From Serinus canaria (lineage: Eukaryota; Chordata; Aves; Passeriformes; Fringillidae): DNA of 64,000 nucleotides. Below the pieces are notes generated by a model. That model was not told the origin of the DNA. It did no database searches and saw nothing but the letters and a program-made list of their open reading frames with translations. Position numbers and translations under genes: made by a program. The stretch is taken from NCBI RefSeq assembly GCF_022539315.1, contig NC_066337.1:1674001-1738000 (forward strand), given 5' to 3'. Positions 20,289 to 32,611 of the stretch are shown here, piece by piece; positions within the stretch are counted from its first letter, which is position 1, and the number at the start of each line of letters is the position of its first letter.

Positions 20289-20660
20289 GGCCCGTCCTCT
20301 TGATCCAGGCGGAGCAGGCGGGAGCTCGGCGGGATCTACGCGGCCGTCCTCTCTTCCCCTGGGAGAGCAAGAAGGGAGAGCATCCTTAGGGCTGCAGGCA
20401 GCCACAGCGGCAGGGCAGCCAGGCTCCTCCGGAGGATGCACGGCTCGCTGCGCATCCCCGGGCAGGGCAGCCCGGAGCGCCGGGAGGAGCCGGCCCCGGG
20501 GCAGCGGGAGCGGGGCTCCGGCGAGCCGGCACAGGTCTCACCGAGGTGTGAGCTCTCCGAAAAGCTCCCACCTCCGAAAAGCCTCCCACCTCCCACCTCC
20601 CACCCACCTCGGCCGGCACCGGCACCCCAGGGCCGGGCTCCCAGCCGCTCTTTAAGCAGG
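20200..20660 (-). promoter_or_regulatory. ST3GAL4: CpG-dense region, candidate ST3GAL4 alternative promoter/first exon
   Basis: The region is rich in CpG and GC boxes by eye. A strong minus-strand donor (GACGGGCC|GTAAGT) ends a possible non-coding exon at 20289. It lies 6.6 kb upstream of the first coding exon. Human ST3GAL4 uses multiple first exons, which makes this plausible; no transcript evidence was available. Confidence 0.45.
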
Positions 20661-23600
20661 AGGTGTGGCCCATCGGAGGAAAGACCTCGCCGCAGCTTTC
20701 CCCAACATCCCTTGGCCTTTCACACCGAAATCCCCTTCCGTGACTCACTCGGGCTTTTAGGAAGACCCCAGGAGATGGAGCGGTGCTCTTTCCCAGGGAA
20801 AGGGGAATGCAGCTTTCCTGCCCTCCTGTGTAGAGAACGCTCCTTACTCCCGCATCTCTGGCATCTTTTCCCCCAACAACTTTCCAAACTGCACATCCTA
20901 GCCCAGCACTGTAATATCCTTATGATTTGGGAGAGGAAAAGCCCTGCTGAAAAACCACACCATGCACAGAAACCCTGCTGCCTCTCAGAGAAAGCCTCCC
21001 TGCTCTGCATCCCAAGTCATGCTCCCAGGTAGGGGAAAATGAGGCAGCCAGTGGAGCAAGGCCACTGCTAACCCAGTTAGCCTCAGGGCAGCAGCTTTGC
21101 TCTCCTGCCTGTGCCCCTGGGATGGAAGGGGTGTGGTGGGAGCCACGGCTCTTCCCAGAAAAACACACGAGAGGGAATGTCAGCTCATTTCAGTGCAAGA
21201 AACAATGATGCAGGTGAGGAACACAAGCTTCTCTCTGTCAGCTGCTCCTTAAGCCCTGGCAGGTAAGGTGCTTCCAAGGGAAAGCTCTGAAGGGCCAGAG
21301 GTTCCTCACCTCTCTCCATCTCCTCCAGCTAGAAAAAGCAGAGATGAGAGAGGTACAAGCCTTCCCTACAGCATGCTCCTCTCTTAATATCCCATTAATT
21401 TAACAAAGAGGGCTATGTCCTTGTCCGAGGGGTGGGGATGGAAACCACCCAGGAGCCTGAGAAGGTTTCTCATGGATTTTTCTCGCCAGGCATCAGGCTT
21501 TCTTCACATGCCCCAGGATGACAGGGATGGATCCATCCCAGTGTCTCACCTTCCCTCTCCACCCAAAGAACCTCTTCTTCCTCCTTCCATCGCTGTTTGC
21601 CTTGGGGGGCAATTAATCCCAAGGGCTCAGAGCAATCAGCAGCCAAACCAAATGCACTTGAGGCCACAAAATTCACCTTTGGCACCAGGGTCTTTCCAGA
21701 AGCCCTGAATCCACCAGAGCATCCAACATTGCTGCCTCTGACACAGAGCCTTTTCATTCAGAGCTGTGAATTACAGGATCCACTAACAAGGTTAAACTCT
21801 CCCTGGGGAACTCCTGCTAAAGCACTTCATGGCACAGCACCAGCCCCTGCCCATGGAAATGAGGATGAGGATGTTCAGAGCTGCCTGGGGGTTCCAGGAG
21901 GATCCTGCAGCCCTGGGTGAGCAGGAGACTGTGATACTGCAAAGCACATCAGCCAGGCAGGATCCTGTGGATCCAAGGTCTTGCCCTAAGCAGGTCTTTC
22001 CAGCTTGACTGGAAGAGCCAGGAGCTGGATTGCTGCCACTCTTCCCGGGGTTGTTTTCCAGCCACTCGAGTGGTTGTTCCCAGCCCAAGGTCCAGAAAAG
22101 TCCCATCACAGTTCCAGAGTCCAGCAGGTCAAGAGCCACCGTCTCCACTGCTCTCCGCAGGCAGCTCAACCCATCCAGCAGCTGATCCCAGCAGGAAATG
22201 AACGTTGCAAATCCCAGACCCCTCAAGAAGCCCTAAACAAGCTGGATTTTGTTCTTTTCCCTCTCCAGCCATGTTGCTGGCCTCAGTTTCCTCTCCTGCC
22301 TATCAGTTTAATCATTTAAATAATAATTTCTAAATTTGAAGGGTAAAAGGCACCTTCTGCCCACTCCCCAATATCTCCTTCCAAGATGCTCGTGGCTTTG
22401 AGCAAAAGAAAACAAAAATCCAATGGGCACATCCCTTCCTGTGCTAAAGACTGAAGCCAGCCAGAACTGGCCCTTGGAGGGCCCCAGCCCCAGTGTCGGA
22501 GCATCCCGGCAGGAACGGATATTCCAGAGGCAGGAGGGGACACACAGGGCAGGGACGAGTCTCCAAATTCCTCCTGTCATCATCCTCCCCATCGAGGACC
22601 AACTCTCCCCAGGGCTGTTAAAAGAGGGGAGGGGGAGATGGAGAGGAGTCTCCCTCCAGACCTGCAGGGAGGCAGCCGTCCGTCCATCCGTCCCTCGGTG
22701 CTCCATCACCGGCGCCAGCCTCCCTCGGTTAAAATTACCTCCCGAGGGGGGAGAGAGCAAAAGCCAGGCTGGGAGGGGAATAAAATCCAGGTGAGCTCAT
22801 CCTCCTCCAGAGAAAACGTCTCCAGCTGGCAGGAGCAAGGTGTTTCCAAGCCCAGCACATCCCTCACGTCACCCCAGTTGCTGTGGCCCCAGGACCAGCA
22901 GCTTATTCATTCAGCAAGTATTTAATGGGAGATAACCCAGCCACTTCCCAACCATCCTTTGGCCGAGCCTAAATTGTAATTCCAGTGTGGGAATTACACT
23001 TTGGGAAGAGGTTTCACTAATGGTCATCTCAGAGCATGCTCCCTGTCCAGGACAGCACAAAAGGGCAACCACCGGCAGAACCTCCATCCTTCAACCCTGT
23101 GTTTCTTTAATTCTAGTAATAATTTATTAAATTTATAAAAACTATTTTATTTAAAATAAAATAATTTAATAAACCTATTTCTATCAAATCCCTGAGAATG
23201 GGAAGAAAAGCAAAGCTGCCCAGCCAAGCCGGATTATCCAAAGCAGCGACCGACCTAAAAATAAACCACTGCAATTTAAGGATGAGCCTCCCACAATAAC
23301 CACCCCCCACCCCAAAAAAAATTAAAGGAAAAAATAAACATATTCCCAGGCTGGGGTGTTGAGCATCACCCACCACACCAAAAAAAGCCTGCTTTGGGTT
23401 CATTTTCTAGCGCAAGTCTGCACTTCCAAGAGAACAGCATCCCCCAGCTTAGTGCTGCTGATTTCCAGACACCCCATGCAAATAAATAATTAAGATTTAA
23501 AGCTGTGTTTGCATAATACAGATAATCTGTCGATTTAACTTGTAAATGCAGGGGGGATTATGCAGCAACGTTGTTAATTAGGCAGCAAAGGGGCCGGGGA

Positions 23601-25480
23601 AGCCCCAGCTCCAGGGCAGATGCCAATGGACCACCAGGATGCTGAAGAAGCCAAATGTGTGGGGGATGCAGGGCTTTGGCAGTGGGATCTGGTCCTGGGG
23701 CAGGTGCTGAGGTGTCAAAACCTTGTGTTCATCCTTATTTTAACCGAAAATCCCCCCCAGCTCCCCCAGCCCTTCATCAGGAGCTGCCCATCCCTTCCCA
23801 CACTGCCTGCACCACCCAAGCCCTCGAGGGTTGCTGTCACCCCACGAGAAAAAAGGCAGTGGAAAAGGAGCCTGGGATAAGATTTCTGAGGACAAATCAC
23901 ATCTTTTTGTTGCATAAAGAGCCTGTTCTGACAGCCGGGCTCTTGGCCACACTCAGTTCCCCCACCCCAAATACCAGACCCGCCCAGGAGCAAAACCTGT
24001 TGAGCCCAAATATGCCCGAACAGACATTTCTTTGTGATTCTTTTTTTTTTCCCGTCTATTTTTTTGGTTTGGAAGCAGCACTGGTGATCGCACAGGGATG
24101 GGCCCGAGGAATTCCCAGCCCTTGGCATTGCTCCTGATGCCTTGTTCGAAGGCAGCACCACATTTAACCCCTAAATGCCCTCACTGCCCTTCATTTCTGA
24201 CACCATCCCACTTCCCCCACCCTAGGCCTGTTCAGTCCTGCATCCCCAAAGTTCACTTGCATCCCCCCTCTCTACATTTTTCTCCCTCACTTCTCACTTT
24301 CCACCTCATTTTTCCCCTCAATGCTTCAGTGCTTTCCTCCATTCCCCGCACATACAGGTCTGATCCATCCTTATGCCACAAAATCTCACCCACAGACCTC
24401 AAGCCAGGAGGGTCAGAGGAGCCCAACAGCCACAGAGCTGCTGTGCTGGGGGCTCAATCCCCATCCAGGGGTGTTTTATGACCCACGGTGAGAATGCTTG
24501 GCTGGCTGGGTGCACACAGCATCAGCAAAGCCCCAGAGCAGTGTTTAAGACACCTCAGCTCTTGCTCAGCATTCTCCTGCCTCAGTTTCCTGCCATTATG
24601 GTGCTGAGAGAAGCTCTGACCCATTGGCAATGGGGGCAGAGAGTGCAGCAAGGGATCCCAAACCCCAAACTCCATCTCAGCTCATTTACTTCTGTTTTAA
24701 AAGAAACTTTAAGACCACCCTATGTCGCAAGCAGCTCAAACCCCGGCAGAGGATCCACCCCGGGGCTCCGGCTTGTGCAACACCGTGGGTGAGTTCCAAC
24801 CTCCCACCACTGGCATCAGGCTCTGGTTAAAAAATTAAGGCTCAGCTTACTCAGCCTGGCCGGATATCGGGATGTCAAATCCAGCCGGGAAAACTTCGGC
24901 GGGCTGGGGGAGACATTTTGCAAGGGGAAGAGCCGGAACGGGAATGGCATCTGGAAGCGATTGGAGGCAAGGAGCCTCTCCCTGGCGCAACAGGGAATTC
25001 CAACGGCGTGAGCTCAGGTTAAAGCCTCCTTCACAGACCCAGGATTAAAGAGGAGAACCAAACTTCAGCACAGATCTATGTTTTAAAACCTCCAAAGAAG
25101 AGGGGAAAGGAAACCAGCTTCCTGCGTGGTTGTATCTGTTCGTGGTTTGGCGATTTAAGGTCGTTCTGACTTGCAATAAAAAGAAACCAAAACTCCAAAA
25201 CGGCGCAGAAATCCTTTCATGGATTTGTGGATCTAACTTCTGGTGTGGTGTCAGGAGTCTTCCTTCAGCACTGCATCATCCATCCCTTGGGACCACTGCA
25301 TCCCACCTCTGAGCATCCCTTGCCAGCACAGGCTGCATCCCATGATGGTCCAGGAGCATCCCAGCATCGTCAGGATGGCTGGAAGAGCTGATGGAGATTG
25401 CCAGCCTAGCTTGGACCAAGCAGTCCTCCACAAGGAGCTGATGCAGTGAGGAGTCCCCAGCCCCTTCCAAGGGACAGGGA
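20661..25480 (-). other. ST3GAL4: ST3GAL4 5' intron, part 2
   Basis: No gene is seen. AT-rich segments occur at about 22310-22340 and 23100-23180. A motif cluster with octamer and TAATTA-type sites lies near 23476-23580. The rest is unremarkable GC-rich intronic sequence. Confidence 0.6.
23476..23517. promoter_or_regulatory. Candidate intronic regulatory patch with paired octamer-like motifs
   Basis: ATGCAAAT (the reverse complement of the POU octamer ATTTGCAT) lies at 23476-23483, and TTTGCATAAT follows at 23508-23517. AATTA/TTAAT-type homeodomain cores lie between them and shortly downstream. Enhancer function is inferred, not shown. Confidence 0.3.
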
Positions 25481-25499
25481 GCAGCAGTTGGTCAAACCC

Positions 25500-25830
25500 A
25501 CCTTCGCTGGGCATCCCGGCAGAGCAATTCACACAGGGCAGATCCACGTGGGAGGGGCAGACTCCAGCCCCGCCGTGCTCCTGCCCCGTCCCGCTCCCCC
25601 AGATCGCCGCTTCGGCCCCATCCCGCACCACGAGCCCCGGAGCAGCGCTGGCCGCAGCCCTGCCCCTCTCCCGGCGGGGCCGTGCCCAGCCCGGGCCCCT
25701 CCGCGCCTCGCCGGGGCCGGGAGCAGCGGCCGCGGCTCCGGGGGCTCCGGCAGACGGCAAAACACATCCTGGAGAGCAGCCGCAGCCCGAGACCGCTGCG
25801 AGCATCTGCCAGTCCGAAGGACAACAGGGA
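25500..25830 (-). promoter_or_regulatory. ST3GAL4: CpG-dense region, second candidate ST3GAL4 promoter
   Basis: A CpG-rich block lies in otherwise ordinary intronic sequence. A possible minus-strand donor (CGAAG|GTGGGT) lies at its left edge, with the exon ending at 25502. This donor is weaker than those of the other two candidate first exons. The open frames across it on both strands are CpG-island by-products. Confidence 0.35.
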
Positions 25831-28279
25831 TGGAGAGCGGCTCCTTTGGTTTTTCCGTTCCCTGACTGCCAAATGTCTTTCTCCTTCCTCCAAGGAAGCT
25901 TTCCAGCCCAACCCCAGTCACATGCAAGGGGTCAGCAGCTGGAAAAGCAAGAGATTACCAAGTACTGGGTTTTTTTCCTCTTCCCTCCCAAGAAGACACA
26001 GGGTTTTCCTAGAAAAAGCTCAATAAATATGAGGATTACAGCTGGAGGACAGAGAAGTGTGAAAGCAAAGTGACAGGAACTTAAGAAACACGAAAAAAAA
26101 AAAAAAAGAGAACCAGAAGTTGCAACGAGCAGCATGAAAGCATCAAATAATTTCCTTTCCTCACTGCAAAACCAAAACCACTCATGTCCCTGGGGGCCAC
26201 TATGGGGGGGTCCCAGCCTGGAATGGGTAAAGCAGGGTGAGATCCCAAAGGGATCCCAGTGAATCCAGGATGCCAACCTCTGCAGGAACAGGACCACATC
26301 CCTGCTCCTTACATAGCCATCAAGCAACCTCCAGAGGAAAAAAATGTAAGGGGAAAAAATAACATAAAATAAATCTTAAAAAAAAAAAATCACAATAGGG
26401 AAAGCTGTGGAGAAGCAGATTCCATGCTGCCAGCCTGCATCAGCTCTGGAATATTCGAAGCTAAAGCAATGGGACCATCACTTCATCAAAGAGAATAAGC
26501 AACAGAATACATGGGATTTAGAGATATTGCCAAATAATTAATTAGCAGGATTCAACCTGAGGATTGCTGCCAGCTGAAAACCCCTGAACACAGGCATGGG
26601 GAAGGCACTGGTCTCAGCATTCCCACATCCCACAGCCTGGCATCCACCTCTGATGCTGGTTGCAAGAATGGGGATGACACAAGCTATTAAAACACAGGCT
26701 TGTGGACATGAGTACAGCTGCTCCAGAGTTCCAAATGGATGTTTTCCCTCCAGGAAGATTCTCCAATCCCACATGTGGAACACACCCTACTTGCAGATCT
26801 CCATAGTGGACATCCCTTAAAATCAGTATCCACAGACAGCTCCTCCTTTTATATTTACATTTGCAGAGGCATTATTCCTCAGAATTTGGTGCCTTGCTGG
26901 AGCAGCTGCTGTTAACTCCCTGCCTGAAGCTGGATGAGCAAGCAGCCCTCTAATGATGCAGACAGGGACAGGGGTCAGGGAGAGCCCAGCAAAGCATGCT
27001 GATCCCATCCTACAGCTTATAGCAACACGAGGAGCTCATTAAACGTTGGACACATCGTTAGGCACCAGAGTAGGAAGAGGACACCTAAACCATCAGTTCT
27101 ACCACAGATCCCAGGTTCTGCCCTGCCTGGGGTGCCTGTCCCAAGGACACCCTTGGCAGAGACAGCTGGCAAAGCCTGGGCAATCCATCACCTGCCTCCA
27201 GGAGCATCCAGAGGGAGAGCCCAGCAGAAAAGACGGGGAAATTCAGCAGAGTTTCCCAAAAAGTTCCACCACAAGACTTTCTTCAGCTCATCTCACCAAG
27301 AGATGAGAGCAGACTTGCCAAGCAGCCAGCATCAACCCACCGGGCATCAAACTACTGATCCAACAGGAGAGATGGTGTCCAAGCTGAGGAAGACCAAAAA
27401 AACCCCAGAGGAAGAACTTTCCTTTGTTTTCCACTCCCCAGAACAATAAAACACCACTGGTTCACCCTGCAAAGACCTGACATGAAAATATCAATGGGGA
27501 AAGGTCCAGCTGGTCCTTTCCATGCTGGTCTTGGGGCAAGCATCCTCATCTCTTCCCTGGAAGCAATCCTGTCCCGTGGGAGAAGAGGGCTCCAGGCACA
27601 TGGAGTAGGATGGGACAGGACGGGGTTTATCCTGCACAAACATGCCCAGATCCCGCTGCCAGCAGCTCTGTCCACACCAGCATTGGGTGGGGGACCAGCA
27701 GGGACCCCTCCTACCCCTTTGGGATCACCAGGCTACTGCAGCACATCCACCCACCAGTCAGGATGCTCAGGGATGAGGAAAAAAGCCTCAGACCACTTCA
27801 TAAATCCTCCTCAGCCCGTTGTTCCGCACGGGAGCGATGCCGTCCTGGTCCTGAGCTGCACACGGGGCACGTCCTCCCCTCCCAGGGCCTCCGGGAGGAT
27901 TTTCCCTTCCCTACCCCGGCTCCCGGGCATTCCGATAACCCGGAGCCATCGCAAGGAGCCCACCCCGCGCTATGGGGAGATCCCAGACCCCCTCTCCCCG
28001 GGGCTCTCGGGGTGGGATCTCCTTGCCGGGAGTGGCCACGGGCAGAAGCGATGCCAAAGGCCGTCTTTTCCCGGCGAGATGAGGGGGTTTGTTTTGCCAG
28101 GAATGGGGAGACAGCAGATGGAAGGGCACTGGGAGAGCGGGGGCTTTCCTCTCGCCGCTGCCCACACTCACACTTCAGGCGCTGATTAATCGCGCTAATT
28201 AGAAAAATAATCATAATAGTTATTTTTCAAAAACCCACAAAACGTAGAAATAAAGCCACTTTCTCCCTTTCCCATGTGC

Positions 28280-28800
28280 CGCGCTCGCCAGGACATCGAT
28301 GCCAAAGGCGTGGATGCTCCGGGGGGGTCGGAGCTGGGGTGAACGGGGAGCCCCCCCATAGCCCCAATGTGCACCCCCATGCCAGCCCTGGCCGGGAGCT
28401 GCCAGGCGGGCAAAGCTCCTGCCCTGCCCTGTGCCCTCCCGGCGCGGGGCGCCCCTTCCGACCCCTCCAGCCCCCCAAAAACACCGGGGCTCTGCTTCCC
28501 ACCCCTCTTCTCGTGCTCAACATCCCCCGACCCGCAGCCCCGCTCCGGACACGCGGACCCGGGGGACCCGAGGAGGGACTCGGGGGGGGACCTGGGGGGG
28601 AGTCGGGGGGGACCCCCGGCTGCGGACTCACCATGGGGCGGCGCGGGGGGGTCGGTGCGGCGGGAGGATGCGGGGGGTGGGTGCGGGATGCGGGGCCGGC
28701 CCGGAGGGCGGGCGGGGGGCGGACACGCTTGCGCACAGCGCGGGATGGGCGGCGGAGGGAGGAGGAGGAGGAGGAGGAAGGAAGGGAAGAGCATCCCGGG
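28280..28800 (-). promoter_or_regulatory. ST3GAL4: CpG island, candidate distal ST3GAL4 promoter and first exon
   Basis: This is among the most GC- and CpG-dense blocks in the 5' half of the window. On the minus strand it contains a strong donor, CCCCATG|GTGAGTCC, so a candidate first exon ends at 28632 with the bases ATG. It is the most upstream candidate before the DCPS 3' end. If spliced straight to the exon at 13711, that ATG would be in frame with ST3GAL4. Confidence 0.5.
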
Positions 28801-28859
28801 AGCTGAAGGCGCGCGGTCCCTCGTCTCCGGCACGGGAGAGGTTGGGGTGGGCAACAACG

Positions 28860-31800
28860 TGCCCTTCTGCCCCAGAAGTCATGGGGCTGGGGGCAGGGCC
28901 TCCAGGCAAACCCCAAAACCCGCCAAAATTGGCTCACAGCAAATTTTGGGGGTGAGCAAAACTCCTTCTGCTGGAGATTGACATGGAGACAGGGGGTTTG
29001 CACTGTTCCCTCATCGAACCCCCATGAGATGATGCTGGAAGCGCTGTGAGATTAAGCTCTAAGCCATCATGAGATGACACACAAACACCCTGGGGATGGC
29101 TTTGCTTTAAATCATCAACTAATATTAAATATTTCTCTTTTTCCTGAAAATAAATTACTCCTCACCATAGCAATGCCCCATGTCAGGCCACCTTGCTCTC
29201 CCACGGGATTCCATTTCCATCCCACCTCACAAAATCAGCTGTCAACTTTTGAAGTTTTTAATTCCCCTCAAAACTTTTGTTTTATTATTTCTGCAGCCTC
29301 AAACTCATCCCTTCTGCCCGGGGTGAGTTTTGCCAACCCCTGAGACAACATGTCCAGTGCCAATATAAATTGATAAAACACCTGTCGAGCTGACACATCC
29401 GATTTTGCCAAGGGAACTACAGCAGTATTTGAAGAGAATCTTTGCCTCATTCCTCATCCTTTTTAAGCTGGGGTTTCCTTGCCATTAACAAGTGGGGCAG
29501 TTTTACCCGTGGTGACAGGAGAACTTGCCATAATTAGGTTTTAATTGCCACGGTCTTGTAGACAATCTGGGATAATTAGTGGGGCCACAGGGATTTGCCT
29601 GAAGGATATTTTGACCCTTTAGTCTCATGGGTTCCACATCCTGGTTTATTGCATCTGAAAATAATAAACAGCATTCAATGAAACTCCAGCAATAATAATG
29701 CATCCCAAATGTCTATTTTTGCTGTGCCCCCAAGACAGAAAGAATATTAAAAGAGGCTGCAAAGCTTTGCTTCCCAGGATCTTCTCAGTCCCCAGCAGCT
29801 GCGTCCTGCTAATGATGCTCTTTGGGCTCATTTTGGGGTGATCGTCTCCATCTCCAGCATCCCCCATGGCCCAGGGCAACATCAACAGGACTGGGAGCAG
29901 AATAAAAGCCCTTGCAGAGATGCAAATCCAGGATCACCCAGACCTCTGATTGCCCAGGCCTCTGTGCCAAGAGGTCACGGTGCTGTGGCTCGAGCATCAC
30001 CAAGGTTTGGGGAACAATGGTGATCCCATACCAAGTGCTGGACACCAGCTGTGTCCATCCCACAGGGATCTCAGGACACCAGCAGACACAAGGTACCTGT
30101 GTTGCCTTGGGTGGACCCAAAAATCAGCCATGAGCTTCCAGTGGCCACCACAACCTTAGCAGACAACAGGGGTTCAAAGCCCACTGGAAAACAGGAATAT
30201 ATTTGCTGCCGTAGCAGAGTGCCAGGAGCCTTTGCTGGGTTGTTCATCACTGTGAATGACTACACCCTGCCCTAATATTTAATTTACAAAGGATAAACTG
30301 CCACTTGGATTAATTCAGCATGATGAGTGCTGAGTAATTTGGAGAAGAAAAGAGAGGGAAAAATTGCTGGCAGTTTGAGAATTGAATTTGTAACACGCTC
30401 TGCCATCACCCTTCAGAACTCACATTGACAGAAGGGTTTGGGGAACCAGTGAAGGACAGGGCTGGTGTCCTGCCCCACCAGGGCATGAGCAGAGGCTGTG
30501 CCATCCATCACAGCACAGCCAAAATGCTCCCAAAAGCGTGATGAGGCCAAAGCAGGAACCAGGCAAGCAGGATCTGTTCAGAAAGGAGGAAGGGAATGCC
30601 CTCAGCAGCATCTGCTCCAGAGGGACAAGAATGTGGCAATTCATGCCCAGCACAAGCCGGCTTTGTCCTGGATCACCTCAGGCTCACCCTTCCTCAAGCC
30701 ACAGCCTGGGAATGCCATCTGGCTTTGCAGGCCCAGCCCCAGGACCTCAGTTAATCCTTTGAAGGCGCAGATCCATCAGAATGCCTCCCCCTGACCCCTT
30801 CTTTTGGGGCAGGCAGAGGCAGCCTCCATCCCGGGCTCTGTGCACCCCCTGCTCTCCAGTGCAGTCTCCCAGGAAAACGATTCATCCAGCAGGAGCCAGG
30901 CAGATGGTCTGTGGAAGATGTGCTGCTTGATTGTCTGTCACAGCCCTCTGAGAGTCTATTTCCAAAACTGAGGGTGTTTTTTCAATACCTGAGGACCAGG
31001 AAGCCTTCCTTAGAAACAGCATAGACCTGTGTGTTGTTTAACCATCTCCATTCCTGGGCTGGCCTGAGTGGAAACATAAAACTGGGATGTTCCCTCACCA
31101 AAGGAGACCAAGCTCCCCCTTGGCAGAGAAAATGTTTTGGTATGGGCAAATCACCCCTGGCCCTTAGCAATTTAAAAACTAGGGAAGGGGAGAGGCATGG
31201 GACAGGCAACCCCACCAACCATGTCCAGATCCTAGAGCTCTCCAGCTCTCCAAGTCAACTGCTCTGCTCTGCTCAGGAGGTGGTAGAGCTGAAGCAAGAG
31301 GGAAAGGCTCCCGCAGCAGATCACTGCAGCTTTCTTACTATGGATTGCACTTCTAGACTCCAAGAATAATTTGGAGAATACCTCTAAGATCACCAACCCC
31401 AACTGTTCACCCAGGAAATGTGAATTTCTGCAGAGAAATAAGGGAAGCTGGCTGCATCCAGCTGCTCTGCCTCTCCCTGCTGCTAAAAGGCATCAGGGAG
31501 CTGCCTGACCTTAATATTTATAAATGGGATGAGCTGAGCAGAGCCCCAGGGCAGCTCCAATGATGGCACTTTGCTCCAGCCAGCTCTGGGTTCTGCTCTG
31601 GCACAGCCAGCAGCCTGGAAAAAATAAATCACATCTGGGTTTTCCACCATCAGCAAAAAAACCCCCTCTTAGAGCTCAGGGTGTGGAAAGGAGCAAAGAA
31701 CTGGGGTAGCAGCAAGACAATTCCTGCAATTACATCCCTGGTTACCAACCAGAAACCAGAGCCCTTTCTGGCACCAAGAACTCATGAAGTTTTCAGAGGC

Positions 31801-32415
31801 TGGTGCTCAGCAGAGAAGCTGCCAGGGAACCAATGGCTGGGTGGCCAAGGAAGCTCCCTGCACACAGAGAAGTTGGGTCTTGCACCACAGTGGATCATTG
31901 AATCCACCTCCTGCCACACTCCAATCCTACCACCACCTCAGCAGAAGGAAGAGCACTATTATTTCTTTCTGGGAGGTTTTAACCCATAATCCTTGCAAAC
32001 CCTTAGCAGCTTCTGTCAGAAAGGGCTGCCCCTGCACACGAGGCTGTTTCAGACACAGATGACTAAGGAGCAGCAGAGGGGTGATGGCTCTCAGGCTGGG
32101 GATCAGGCAGCACACAGCATTTGTCTCCACACAGCCAGACAGGAAGGGTGAGGACTTGGGTTAGTCACTGGAGTTCTTTGGAGCAAGGCACCCCTCCCTG
32201 CTTGAGGAAAGCACAAACTCACTCCCAGGGGTAAATCTGTAGAAAAGAAACAAATGAAGCTTTCTGAGGATAGCAGGGTTTTTTGGACATGTCCATCTAC
32301 CTATTACCCTATCTGGGCTGTCATCTGGGGACAGGTGGAAAAGATGGATACATAAAGCCACTCCCAGCCAAACCCCTCTGCTCACTGCATCCCACAGGCA
32401 CCCAGGCTGAGGTAA
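28860..32415. other. Intergenic region between the ST3GAL4 5' end and the DCPS 3' end
   Basis: About 3.5 kb with no recognisable gene, mobile element or long repeat. AT-rich patches occur near 29100-29170 and 30270-30340. Open frames are all short and lack family resemblance. Confidence 0.6.
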
Positions 32416-32436
32416 AATCCAGCACACTCAAAGGGG

Positions 32437-32442
32437 TTTATT
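32437..32442 (-). terminator. DCPS: Polyadenylation signal, DCPS
   Basis: The plus strand reads TTTATT, giving AATAAA on the minus strand, about 170 bases past the DCPS stop codon. TTTATT also occurs nearer the stop in an AT-rich patch around 32570-32576, so a shorter 3' UTR is possible. Confidence 0.6.
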
Positions 32443-32611
32443 CAGTGTTTTAATGGACTTGAACAGACAACATGGTTTCCATAGCAAAGGATCATCAGCC
32501 CCACCTTGTACAAAAACAGAGTTTAAAAACATAAAAGGAACACAACCTTAAAAAAAGCCCAAAAATGGGTATTTATTTTTTAAAAAATTATACAAAAACA
32601 CCTCTGCCTCC

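Noticed and set aside
28227..29003. Long open frames over the 28.6-kb CpG island
   Set aside because: GC-rich sequence has few stop codons. Frames are open on both strands and the peptides are Pro/Arg/Gly-rich without homology.
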